NCBI GenBank assembly: GCA_018714085.1
Contig: DVNY01000122.1
Coordinates: 1-33,981, forward strand
Reading direction: 5' to 3'
Source of the DNA: Candidatus Caccomonas pullistercoris
GTDB taxonomy: Bacteria; Bacteroidota; Bacteroidia; Bacteroidales; Bacteroidaceae
Length of the DNA stretch: 33,981 nt
This document shows positions 24,842-32,826 of this stretch, piece after piece. Numbering within the stretch: the stretch's first letter is position 1; each line of letters opens with the position of its first letter. A program made the position numbers and the translations under genes. A model generated the notes under the pieces. It was not told the origin of the DNA, did not search any database, and was given only the letters and a program-made list of their open reading frames with translations.

Positions 24842-25531
24842 TTATTTGAAAAAGACGGCGCTGAATGTGACATACAGGTAAGTCAGGGCGAAGCAGCATG
24901 TCAGCAGGTCGGCGTCGGAAATGCGGTAGTTTGTTACCGTGAAAGTCGACCGGTTGCTGACGGAGAGACGGACTGGCTGCTTGTTGAAACGCGCGTAGAG
25001 CCAATAGACAAGCGCTCCGACGATGCAGCCCCACGCAGTGCCGACGATGACGTCGCCAAAATAGTGCACGCCCAGATAGATGCGCGACCAGCCGTTGAGC
25101 GCAGCCCACGAAAAGAGCATAAGGCCAAGCCCGCGGCGGCGTACCAGCAGGGTGACAAACATGGCCACGGAGAACGTGTTGGCCGCATGGCTTGAAAAGA
25201 AACCATAACGTCCGCCGCGGTAATCGTTGACGACGTCAAGCAGGTACATGATCTGTGGGTCTTGCGTCGGGCGGAACCGCTTGAAATAGGGCTTGCAGAA
25301 GCCGGACGCCATTTGGTCGGCCAAGAGGATGCAAAGACCGATGAAGAGGATGATAAGCCCGATGTGGCGGAAGTCGTTGTTGCGGATGAGTACGTAGAGG
25401 AGCACGGCAATCAGCGGTAGCCACGTGACAGTCTGTGTGATGCTCATGAAGAAGCCGTCGAGAAAGAGCGACTGGCTCCCGTTGATCCAAAGCGTGGCGG
25501 CTTGGTCCCATTGTAAGATTTGCTGCAACAT
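24842..25531 (-). CDS. PAP2-family membrane phosphatase
   Basis: Integral membrane lipid phosphatase (phosphatidic acid phosphatase type 2), 229 residues with about six helices. The three catalytic motifs are intact: K80-x6-R87-P88 (KPYFKRFRP), SSHAAN (113-118) in place of the usual PSGH, and SRIYLGVHYFGD (149-160) with Arg150, His156 and Asp160. Likely substrates are undecaprenyl pyrophosphate, phosphatidic acid or phosphatidylglycerol phosphate; the sequence cannot decide. It lies 18 bases after batE on the same strand and has no promoter of its own, so it is probably the last gene of the Bat operon. Confidence 0.92.
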   Translation of the reverse strand: MLQQILQWDQAATLWINGSQSLFLDGFFMSITQTVTWLPLIAVLLYVLIRNNDFRHIGLIILFIGLCILLADQMASGFCKPYFKRFRPTQDPQIMYLLDVVNDYRGGRYGFFSSHAANTFSVAMFVTLLVRRRGLGLMLFSWAALNGWSRIYLGVHYFGDVIVGTAWGCIVGALVYWLYARFNKQPVRLSVSNRSTFTVTNYRISDADLLTCCFALTYLYVTFSAVFFK

Positions 25532-25549
25532 TCCGGGCTTTTTTTGAGG

Positions 25550-26320
25550 TTAGACAATTGTGGCTTTTCCGGCTTCAATCCATCCGGTACGGCCGTCTGA
25601 AAGCTCCACCTGTATCCAGCCTCGTATGGAAGTGTCGACAAGGCGGACGGCCGTGCCGGGATGAAGGTCGAAACTGCCTTTGGCCGTGTCCGAGGGGCCT
25701 TCGCGCAGCGGGCAGGTCTGCATGACGACGGCCCGCTGAGGCTCTGTGGCACGGGCGTGTTGCCGGGCACCGAAACAGTGGGCTGATACGGCCATGGCGA
25801 AGAGGATGACCGCCCCGAAGAAACAGCATTTGCGCAATAACAGAGGCCGCGAAAACAGGTAGACAAGCAGGGCGCAGAGCGAAAGTCCGAAAAGGACAAG
25901 GCCCCAGACCGCCCATGTGTCGGCCGTGGCTTGGTCGCAGAGTTGTTTGACCCAGCGTACAAAGAACATCTCGCCCGCTTCGCCAAACTGGTCTTCTGTC
26001 TTTGTTCGGACTAACGACAGGTTGAAGCGTGCGTCGTCGTCGGCGGGATTGTATTTCAGGGCGCGTTCGTAGTGCAGGACAGCTTGCGGGTAGTTTTGCA
26101 GGCGATAGTAGCAGTTGCCCAAGTTATAGTGTGCCGAAGCGCTCGTCGGGTGCTCTTTCAGGAACTTTTCGTAGAGGCCCACAGCACGGGGGTAGTCTTT
26201 TTGCTGGTAAGCGTTGTCGGCCTCCGTCTTAGTGGCGGCAGTCGCTGTTCCGGTGCTGGACGTGGCGCAGGCCACGTGGATTGCCAGCAACGCAAAAAGG
26301 AGTATAATGTAACGTTTCAT
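25550..26320 (-). CDS. batE: BatE: TPR and SH3-domain membrane protein
   Basis: Component of the Bat system, 256 residues. A signal peptide (about 1-19) is followed by two TPR units at about 34-99 (ADNAYQQKDYPRAVGLYEKF, AHYNLGNCYYRLQNYPQAV), two membrane helices at about 138-158 and 163-183, and a C-terminal bacterial SH3 domain at about 196-256 (CPLREGPSDTAKGSF, GWIQVELSDGRTGWIE). The domain order is that of BatE. The TPR part would face the periplasm, and SH3 domains of this kind often bind peptide or wall. Its ATG overlaps the batD stop by four bases. Confidence 0.9.
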   Translation of the reverse strand: MKRYIILLFALLAIHVACATSSTGTATAATKTEADNAYQQKDYPRAVGLYEKFLKEHPTSASAHYNLGNCYYRLQNYPQAVLHYERALKYNPADDDARFNLSLVRTKTEDQFGEAGEMFFVRWVKQLCDQATADTWAVWGLVLFGLSLCALLVYLFSRPLLLRKCCFFGAVILFAMAVSAHCFGARQHARATEPQRAVVMQTCPLREGPSDTAKGSFDLHPGTAVRLVDTSIRGWIQVELSDGRTGWIEAGKATIV

Positions 26321-28122
26321 TTCTTCTTTTTCGCTTTGAGTTCTTGTTCGATCCGGCTGAGTATGTCGGCAGCCTGTTCGTAGAATCCTTCCAGTTCTTT
26401 GTCGCCTCCGCTGGGGGCAAAGCGGGCATATTCACACCCTTCGAGCGTCTCGTTGAACCGGCTGACTGTTTCTTCTGTCACTCCTGCCGCTGTGAGCGTC
26501 GCCGTGACTGTTCCGCGGCTCAGCTGCCCTTGGGGAATGTTGAACTTGTCGGCCACGTAGCCTTGTAGTGCTTTTTCGGTCTCGTCGTAGAATGCGTCGC
26601 GCCGTTTGTTGTCGAGCATGGCTTTTGCTTTTGCCAGGCGCAGGCGGGCGTTCTTTCCGGCTGCGCGTCCTCGGCGGCCAACGATGTCGGCGTTGGCTTT
26701 GATGTAGCGGCGCGTTGTCCAGACCGTGGCTGCGAAGATGCCGATGAGTATGACGTAGAGAACGCCATAAATGGTGGAGCCCCAGAATGCCGTATGCTGT
26801 GCGAGGCCGTCGTCCACGTGGAGGGCGCGGATGTCGCTTTTGCGGAGTTCCATTTCCTTTTCGACGTCGGCATCCGATTTCGTTCCTTGTGCCACGTCGA
26901 CGGTGAGCGGCTGGGTTTTCAGTGTCTTGTATTCGCCAGTGTTGATGTCGAAGTATGAAAATTCGACGGGCGGGATGTCATAATGTCCTTTCTGGCGGGG
27001 GATGACGAGGTAGTCGTAGATCATCTCTCCGGCGATGCCTTCGGCGGTGAGCTCGGTCTTGTCGGTCACCTTAGGCTCGTAGGCTTCGAAACTCGTCGGG
27101 AAGGTGAGCTTGGGTGCCTTGATGAGCTTCATGTTGCCCACGCCCGCGACGGTGAGCCTGACGGTGAGCGCCTCGTTCGTCTTGGGCTCGCGTGTGACGA
27201 CCTCGGCACGGATTTTCAGGTCGCCCACTGCGCCTGAGAAGCCTGTGGGCTTCGGCGTGGGGAGGGACTTGACGTTGATGTCTATGGTCGGGGTCTGTCG
27301 CACTACTTTGACAAGGTAGTCGTAGCCGTTGAAGAATGCGTCGATGGGGTCGATGTTGGGATTTTCCATCGTGACAGCGCCTTCGAAGCGTATGCTGGGG
27401 ATGGTCAGCTTGCCCGTCTGTTGGGGGAACATGACGTATTGGCTCCACGTCGTGGTGCGGTAGAGTTTGTCGCCGTATCGTTCAACCGTAAAGGTCTTCT
27501 GTTGTGGCAAGGGGACTTCCTGGCTGAGAAAGCCTTTCAGGTCGGGCATTTTCCCGACGAGCTGTTTGAGGTTGACGAGCGTATAGACCTTGTAGGTCAG
27601 GACAATGGGTTCCTGCTCGAACACTTGGGTTTTGTTGGCTGTCACGGTGATAAACAGGTCTTTGTTTGTCACAGCGCCCCGGGTGCGCATGGCGGGGCCG
27701 TCGTTCTGGGCGATGGTGCCGCGGGAGGGTTGGCCGGAACCTTTGACCACCTTGATGCGGACGGCATTCGACTTGTAGTTGCGGCCGCCGACGCTGACTG
27801 TGGCAGCCGGGAGCGTCAGTGTGCCTTCGCGCGTGGGCGAAAGGATATAGGTGAACGTGGTGGAACTTTCGCTGCTGGCGCGTCCGTTGGTGAGTTGGTA
27901 GCTGCTGAATGTCGAGACGGCCGGGCCGTTGAGCACTTCGACCCCGTTGAAGGCGTCGGGACGTATCTGTTCGGCGTCGGTCGAGTTGACTTTATATTCC
28001 AAGCGGAAAGCCTCGCCCACGGCTACGGTCGTCGGGGAGGCTTCGGCTGTTACGCGGATGTCGGCCAGTGCGTGGAGGGCCACCCACCAGCCCATCAGCA
28101 TGATGAGGATTTGCTTATTCAT
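26317..28122 (-). CDS. batD: BatD: large periplasmic scaffold protein
   Basis: Membrane-anchored periplasmic protein of 601 residues. It has a signal peptide (about 1-21), several Ig-like beta domains (ITVTANKTQVFEQEPIVLTYKVYT and EAGTA-like repeats with a long Thr/Val pattern), one membrane helix at about 440-465 and a cytoplasmic helical tail of about 130 residues ending in Lys-rich sequence. This is the normal BatD architecture. The tail resembles that of the 361-residue protein encoded at 30859-31944. The gene follows batC by nine bases and overlaps batE by four. BatD is thought to hold the VWA proteins together; that role is inferred from the family and is not shown here. Confidence 0.9.
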   Translation of the reverse strand: MNKQILIMLMGWWVALHALADIRVTAEASPTTVAVGEAFRLEYKVNSTDAEQIRPDAFNGVEVLNGPAVSTFSSYQLTNGRASSESSTTFTYILSPTREGTLTLPAATVSVGGRNYKSNAVRIKVVKGSGQPSRGTIAQNDGPAMRTRGAVTNKDLFITVTANKTQVFEQEPIVLTYKVYTLVNLKQLVGKMPDLKGFLSQEVPLPQQKTFTVERYGDKLYRTTTWSQYVMFPQQTGKLTIPSIRFEGAVTMENPNIDPIDAFFNGYDYLVKVVRQTPTIDINVKSLPTPKPTGFSGAVGDLKIRAEVVTREPKTNEALTVRLTVAGVGNMKLIKAPKLTFPTSFEAYEPKVTDKTELTAEGIAGEMIYDYLVIPRQKGHYDIPPVEFSYFDINTGEYKTLKTQPLTVDVAQGTKSDADVEKEMELRKSDIRALHVDDGLAQHTAFWGSTIYGVLYVILIGIFAATVWTTRRYIKANADIVGRRGRAAGKNARLRLAKAKAMLDNKRRDAFYDETEKALQGYVADKFNIPQGQLSRGTVTATLTAAGVTEETVSRFNETLEGCEYARFAPSGGDKELEGFYEQAADILSRIEQELKAKKKK

Positions 28123-28131
28123 GTTTCTTTC

Positions 28132-28815
28132 TTACCAGTTCTTTTCCAGGCTGCGCGTGCGGGGTTGCGCGTTGCGTATCTTCTGTCGAGTCTGTTGTTC
28201 CTCTTGTTTGGAGAGGTCGAGCAGTTGTTCGGCGTTGTCTTTCGACATTTGGTTCTGTTGCGGCGGTTGCTGTTTGCTTTGTTGCGGCTGTTGTTGCTGC
28301 TCGTCCTTCTTTTGTTTGTCTTCGCCCTTCTTGTCGTCTTTGTCTTGTTGTGGCTTGGCGCCTCCCCCTCCTCCGCCGTTTTTCAGCTGATGTTGGCAGA
28401 GCACGAGGTTATACCGGGCCTCTTCGTCGGCCGGGTTGTTGCGCAAGGCTTCTTTGTAGAAAGCAATGGCGTGCGTCAGGTCTTTCTGGGTCTGGCAGAC
28501 GACGCCGAGGTTGTGGTAGGCCATCGACTTGACCAGTTTGTTCTTTTCCATGCTTGCGCCTTTGAGATAGGCTTTCATGGCTGCGGAGTCGCGCTGTTGC
28601 AGCAAGAGGGCGTTGCCGAGGTTATAATAGGCGCGGCTGTCGTTGGGCGAGAGGGTCAATGCGCGCTGATAGAACTTTTCAGCCTCCGCCGCGTTTTGGG
28701 CAGCAAGGTGACGGTTGCCTTGGTGGACGTATTGGTAGCCTTTGCTTTGGGCGGCGGCGATGCAGGCGCAGCACCAGAGCAGGCAGGGCAGCATGTGTTT
28801 CAAACAATGTCTCAT
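28132..28815 (-). CDS. batC: BatC: TPR protein with low-complexity tail
   Basis: Predicted exported TPR protein of 227 residues. A signal peptide (1-22, ending AAAQ) precedes three TPR units at about 26-140 (RHLAAQNAAEAEKFYQRAL, RAYYNLGNALLLQQRDSAAM, YHNLGVVCQTQKDLTHAIAF). From 146 on there is a Gly run, then a Lys/Asp/Gln-rich stretch without predicted fold. ATG 28815 is chosen because it gives the signal peptide and overlaps the batB stop by four bases (ATGA); an in-frame ATG at 28857 would add 14 residues within batB. TPR proteins of this operon probably bind the VWA partners. Confidence 0.88.
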   Translation of the reverse strand: MRHCLKHMLPCLLWCCACIAAAQSKGYQYVHQGNRHLAAQNAAEAEKFYQRALTLSPNDSRAYYNLGNALLLQQRDSAAMKAYLKGASMEKNKLVKSMAYHNLGVVCQTQKDLTHAIAFYKEALRNNPADEEARYNLVLCQHQLKNGGGGGGAKPQQDKDDKKGEDKQKKDEQQQQPQQSKQQPPQQNQMSKDNAEQLLDLSKQEEQQTRQKIRNAQPRTRSLEKNW

Positions 28816-29828
28816 TTGCGGAAAAGTTTGAGTTTCTTCAACAGCGGGTTCTCGCATTCAAGCATGAAGAGTTCGGCGAGGAGCACGATGAGGAGCACGA
28901 GCGCCACGGCTTGGAATTGTTCGTCAAATTCGGAATAGACGGGCGTTTCCATCTCTTTTTGTGCCAGCTGGTCGAGGGCGGCGTTGAGGCGGTCTTGCGC
29001 GGCGATTGAGTTGTCGACGTGGATGTATGTCCCTTTTCCGGCTTCGGCGAGTTCGCGGCACATGGCTTCGTTCAGTTTCGTGACAACGGTCTGTCCGCTC
29101 TGGTCTTGCAGGTAGCCGTCGGGGGTCGGGATGGGCGAACCTTCGGGCGTGCCTATGCCCAAGATAAAGATGTTGCGTCCGGCCTTGGCGGCTTCGCGTG
29201 CGGCTTCTTCGGCTCCGGGTTCGTGGTTCTCGCCGTCCGTGATGACAATGATTGCCTTACCGACACCTTCGGTCTGGGTGAAACTCTTCGACGCAAGGTT
29301 GATGGCTTCGGCCAGGTTCGTGCCTTGCACGCCCACCATGCCGGGATTGATGGCGTCGAGGAACATCTTGGCCGAGACGTAGTCGTTCGTGATGGGCAGT
29401 TGGATGTAGGCGTCGCCCGCAAAGACGTTCAGGCCCACTTTGTCGTCCGTCATTTTGTCTACAAGGTTCGACACGAGCATCTTGGCTCTTTCGAGGCGGT
29501 TGGGCGTCACGTCGGTGGCCATCATGGAGTTCGACACGTCGAGCGCGATGACAGCTTCGATGCCGCGGCGTTCGGTGGTGTCGACGTGGGTGCCGTACTG
29601 CGGGCGGGCAAGCATGACGACGACGAGGGCTACGGAGAGGATGAGTAGCAGGCTCTTTACCCGCGTGCGGGTCACGGACAGGCCTTCGGTCAGTTGCGAG
29701 AGGAGCCGCCACTCGCCGAAGCGCTTCATCCGCTTCCGGGCGCGGATTTCGGACCACGCGGCGAGGGCCATCAGCGCCGGCACCAGCAGGAGGCCGTAGA
29801 GATATTCTGGTTCTGCAAATCTGAACAT
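28812..29828 (-). CDS. batB: BatB: membrane-anchored von Willebrand A protein
   Basis: VWA protein of 338 residues. Two N-terminal membrane helices (about 11-26 and 57-75) are followed by a VWA domain at about 90-285 with an intact metal-ion-dependent adhesion site, DVSNS (97-101), the Thr in GVQGTNLAE and ITDGE. A last membrane helix lies near 306-325. This is the BatB layout. ATG 29828 (MFRFAEPEYLYGLL) is used; an upstream in-frame ATG at 29894 lies inside batA. It lies 19 bases after batA. Intact MIDAS residues suggest divalent-metal-dependent binding of a partner in the periplasm. Confidence 0.92.
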   Translation of the reverse strand: MFRFAEPEYLYGLLLVPALMALAAWSEIRARKRMKRFGEWRLLSQLTEGLSVTRTRVKSLLLILSVALVVVMLARPQYGTHVDTTERRGIEAVIALDVSNSMMATDVTPNRLERAKMLVSNLVDKMTDDKVGLNVFAGDAYIQLPITNDYVSAKMFLDAINPGMVGVQGTNLAEAINLASKSFTQTEGVGKAIIVITDGENHEPGAEEAAREAAKAGRNIFILGIGTPEGSPIPTPDGYLQDQSGQTVVTKLNEAMCRELAEAGKGTYIHVDNSIAAQDRLNAALDQLAQKEMETPVYSEFDEQFQAVALVLLIVLLAELFMLECENPLLKKLKLFRK

Positions 29829-29847
29829 TTCTTTGAGCGATAAGTGG

Positions 29848-30849
29848 TTACGGGATGCGGCGAAGCCAAGTCGCGCGGAGCGTGAACTCCACAAGGAGCG
29901 ACAGCAGGGCAGCTATGGCGAATGGCATGTAGGCTTCGTAGCGTTTGTCGTAGCGTTTGACTTCGAGCTTTGTCTTTTCGAGCTTGTCGATGTCGTTATA
30001 GATTTCTTTGAGTTTCTGGCTGCTTCCAGCGCGGTAGAAGAGGCTTCCTGTCGTGGCCGCGATCTGTTGCAGTGTTTCGGGATCCACGTCGACGGGGATG
30101 TTGACCATGTGTACGCCTCCGCCGGGCAGCGGATAGGGATAGGGCGCCGTGCCGTTTGTGCCTACCCCGATGGTGTAGATGCGCACGCCGAACTGCCGGG
30201 CAATCTCGGCGGCCGTGAGGGGCGAGATGTCGCCGCGGTTGTTGGCGCCGTCGGTCAGCAGGATGATCACCTTGCTTTTGGCCTTGCTGTCTTTGAGGCG
30301 CGATATGGCGTTGGCCAAGCCCATGCCGATGGCGGTGCCGTCGTCGATCATGCCCGTGGCGGGGAGCTGGCAGGAAACGTTGCGGAACATGCTCAGCAGG
30401 ACGGCGTGGTCTATGGTCAGGGGGCACTGTGTGAACGCTTCGCCGGCAAAGATGGTCAGGCCGATGTTGTCGTTCGGGCGGCTGGCGATGAACTCCTGTG
30501 CCACTGCCTTGGCCGCTTCGATGCGGTCGGGTTTGAGGTCTTGTGCCCACATGCTCGTCGAGATGTCGAGCACCATCATGATGTCGATGCCCTCAGTCTG
30601 GGCGTTGCGCCAGGAATGGCTTGTCTGCGGCCGGGCCAGGATGACGATGACCAGTGCGAGTGTGAGCATTCGCAGGCAGAATGGCAGTTGGACGAGCGCC
30701 ATGCGGGGCGTCTTGCGGACATAGCGGTAGGCTTCGGTCGAGGCCACTTTGATCGAGGCCTCGCGCCGGCGGCGTGACAGGAAGTGCCACAAGATGAGCG
30801 GCACCAGCAGGAGGAGCAGATAGAGGTATCCGGGATTTGCGAAAGTCAT
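29848..30849 (-). CDS. batA: BatA: membrane-anchored von Willebrand A protein
   Basis: VWA protein of 333 residues and close relative of BatB. Membrane helices lie at about 8-24 and 57-73, the VWA domain at about 88-295 has DISTS (95-99), the Thr of DDGTAIGMGL and LLTDGANNRGD, and a C-terminal helix lies near 305-325. All MIDAS residues are present. The sequence VHMVNIPVDVDPETLQQIA is typical of BatA. It follows the 361-residue protein gene by nine bases. BatA and BatB are expected to form a membrane complex. Confidence 0.93.
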   Translation of the reverse strand: MTFANPGYLYLLLLLVPLILWHFLSRRRREASIKVASTEAYRYVRKTPRMALVQLPFCLRMLTLALVIVILARPQTSHSWRNAQTEGIDIMMVLDISTSMWAQDLKPDRIEAAKAVAQEFIASRPNDNIGLTIFAGEAFTQCPLTIDHAVLLSMFRNVSCQLPATGMIDDGTAIGMGLANAISRLKDSKAKSKVIILLTDGANNRGDISPLTAAEIARQFGVRIYTIGVGTNGTAPYPYPLPGGGVHMVNIPVDVDPETLQQIAATTGSLFYRAGSSQKLKEIYNDIDKLEKTKLEVKRYDKRYEAYMPFAIAALLSLLVEFTLRATWLRRIP

Positions 30850-30858
30850 TTCAGCGGG

Positions 30859-31944
30859 TTAAAAGAATGATTGGTAGAGTCCGGTTACCACGTAGGCCAC
30901 GAGGCCGAGCCCTGCGGCGGTGAGCGCGACGGCTCCGGTGGCCATGGCGATGCGCAAGGCCATCTGCCGGTTCTCTTTCAGCACGATTTCTTTGACGATG
31001 GGTTCGGGCGGCAGTTCTGCCTCCGACTTTGTCTCGTTGATGAATTCCACGGCGCGAGCCAGGTTGGCGTCGTTCTCGCCCACCGTGGCGGCATACTTGG
31101 CGAACTTGACGAGGTCGGCCGTTTCGAGGATTTGCCGGAGTTCGCGGAGGGTTGTCTCGTCTTTGGCGCGGATGAGGCGGTCGAGGATTTCGGCCGTGGT
31201 CATCTCTTTGGCGTTGAACTGGAAGCGGCGTTCGATGTATCCGCGCAGCACGTCGGTCAGCCGGATGTAGTAGTCCTTGGCGTCTTCGGCGTTCCAGGTC
31301 TTTTCGCCCTTTATCTTCTCGATTTCGCGGATAGCCCACTTGTGGGGTTGTTCTGCCGGTTTGACCACCACACGGCGCGTGATAGGGCGCCGGTTGAAGT
31401 AGCGCGCGGCGAGCACGCCGGCTGCGGCCAGGCAGGCTACGGCCAACAGCGAGAGCCAGAAGTAGAGCCCGTTCCACGTGAACACACCCTCGACTGCACC
31501 GTGCGGGCCATAGAACTTGTCGACGTGGAGCGTGTCGACATGGATGCCGGCCGTGTCCACTTTGAGCCCTAAGGCGTCTTTCGAGCGGTAGACCTTCTCC
31601 CCCACTTTCACTTCGAACGGCGGCAGCGTGTAGAGCGCTTGGTCGAACGAGGTGACGAGGTAGCGGCGCGTGAGTTTCATGCGCTTGCCCTCGTTGAGCC
31701 ATGTGGTGTCGACTGCGCCTTCGTCGACGACCTCGACGCCCGGCACGATCAGGTTGTTGTTGAAGTTCGGGAAGTTGGCTCGCTTGTCTGCATCGAGCGT
31801 AACGGTCACGGTCAGCACGGCCTGTTCGCCCACGCGGAGCGAGGTGGGTTCAAGCGCCTGCCCGACGGTCACCTGTGCTGCGGCCGGCAGGCCGGACGCA
31901 AGGGGCAACAGGAGCAGAAGAAGTTTGCGTAACAGGAGTTTCAT
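30859..31944 (-). CDS. Unnamed Bat-operon membrane protein, probable short BatD paralogue
   Basis: Membrane protein of 361 residues found between DUF58 and batA in Bacteroidales operons but without an accepted name. A signal peptide (1-24, ending AAAQ) leads to an Ig-like beta domain of about 130 residues, a membrane helix at about 159-182, a cytoplasmic helical domain at about 218-305 and a second helix near 330-355. The domain at 218-305 (YYIRLTDVLRGYIERRFQF) resembles the BatD tail (FYDETEKALQGYVADKFNI). I take it as a shortened BatD-like scaffold; that is inference. ATG 31944 overlaps the DUF58 stop by four bases. Confidence 0.85.
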   Translation of the reverse strand: MKLLLRKLLLLLLPLASGLPAAAQVTVGQALEPTSLRVGEQAVLTVTVTLDADKRANFPNFNNNLIVPGVEVVDEGAVDTTWLNEGKRMKLTRRYLVTSFDQALYTLPPFEVKVGEKVYRSKDALGLKVDTAGIHVDTLHVDKFYGPHGAVEGVFTWNGLYFWLSLLAVACLAAAGVLAARYFNRRPITRRVVVKPAEQPHKWAIREIEKIKGEKTWNAEDAKDYYIRLTDVLRGYIERRFQFNAKEMTTAEILDRLIRAKDETTLRELRQILETADLVKFAKYAATVGENDANLARAVEFINETKSEAELPPEPIVKEIVLKENRQMALRIAMATGAVALTAAGLGLVAYVVTGLYQSFF

Positions 31945-32813
31945 CGTCTTCGTTTGGCAAAAAGGTTCATCAGCGCCCGGACGTAGTCGTCGTCGGTGGC
32001 CACGGCCACGTGGTCCACCATGCTGGCGCCCAGCGTCTTTTCGAGGCGCAGGCAGCCGTCGGCCCACCACTTGCGGTGCGCCTCGCGGATGCGGCGACTC
32101 GATGTGTCGACATATTGTTCATGCCCCGTCTCGGCGTCAGTCACCTTGATGAGACCCACGTCGGGCAGTTCGGCCATGCGCCGGTCATAGATGCGGATGG
32201 CTGCCACGTCGTGCTTGCGGGCCGCGATGGAGAGGGCTTTCGAGTAGTCGTGTCCGTCGACGAAGTCGCTCAGCACGAAAGCCACGGCCCGCCGTTTGAT
32301 GGCAGCGGCGAGGTATTCGAGTGCCGTGCCCACGTCGGTGTGGCGTCCCTCGGGATGCAGGGTCAGCAGTTCGCGGATGATGCGCAGGATGTGGCGGCGG
32401 CCTTTTTTGGGCGGGATGAACTTCTCGATGCGGTCTGAGAAGAAGATGACGCCCACTTTGTCGCCCGTCTGGATGGCCGAGAAAGCCAAGGTGGCGGCAA
32501 TTTCAGCCACGAGGTCGCGCCCCAGTCGGGCCGAGGTGCCGAAGTCCAGGCTGCCCGAGACGTCGATGAGCAGCATGACGGTCAGTTCCCGCTCCTCCTC
32601 GAACACCTTGACGTAGGGGCGTCCCATGCGCGCCGTCACGTTCCAGTCGATGTCGCGGACGTCGTCGCCCGGCTGATATTCGCGCACCTCGGCGAACGAC
32701 ATGCCGCGCCCTTTGAATGCCGAGTGGTATTCTCCGGCGAAGATGTTGTTCGTCAGAGCGCGCGTCTTGATTTCGATGCGGCGTACGCGTTCCAGCAGCT
32801 CGTTCGTTTCCAC
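31941..32813 (-). CDS. DUF58 / VWA-like cytoplasmic protein of the MoxR-Bat operon
   Basis: Soluble protein of 290 residues without membrane helices. The N-terminal part has the DUF58 signature GRGMSFAEVREYQPGDDVRDIDW (36-58), and a VWA-like domain follows with DVSGS (84-88), the Thr in DVGTALEYL and LSDFVDG. Such proteins work with MoxR ATPases, probably as substrate or adaptor. It lies 13 bases after moxR and overlaps the next gene by four bases. Confidence 0.93.
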   Translation of the reverse strand: METNELLERVRRIEIKTRALTNNIFAGEYHSAFKGRGMSFAEVREYQPGDDVRDIDWNVTARMGRPYVKVFEEERELTVMLLIDVSGSLDFGTSARLGRDLVAEIAATLAFSAIQTGDKVGVIFFSDRIEKFIPPKKGRRHILRIIRELLTLHPEGRHTDVGTALEYLAAAIKRRAVAFVLSDFVDGHDYSKALSIAARKHDVAAIRIYDRRMAELPDVGLIKVTDAETGHEQYVDTSSRRIREAHRKWWADGCLRLEKTLGASMVDHVAVATDDDYVRALMNLFAKRRR

Positions 32814-32826
32814 CTTGCCTCAGCGT

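Noticed and set aside
28240-28340. Gln/Lys-rich repeats as a tandem repeat or CRISPR-like element
   Set aside because: They encode the low-complexity tail of BatC and have no regular repeat-spacer pattern.
27421-28938. Plus-strand reading frame of 505 codons opposite batD, batC and batB
   Set aside because: It crosses three well-supported minus-strand genes and has the composition of an antisense shadow.
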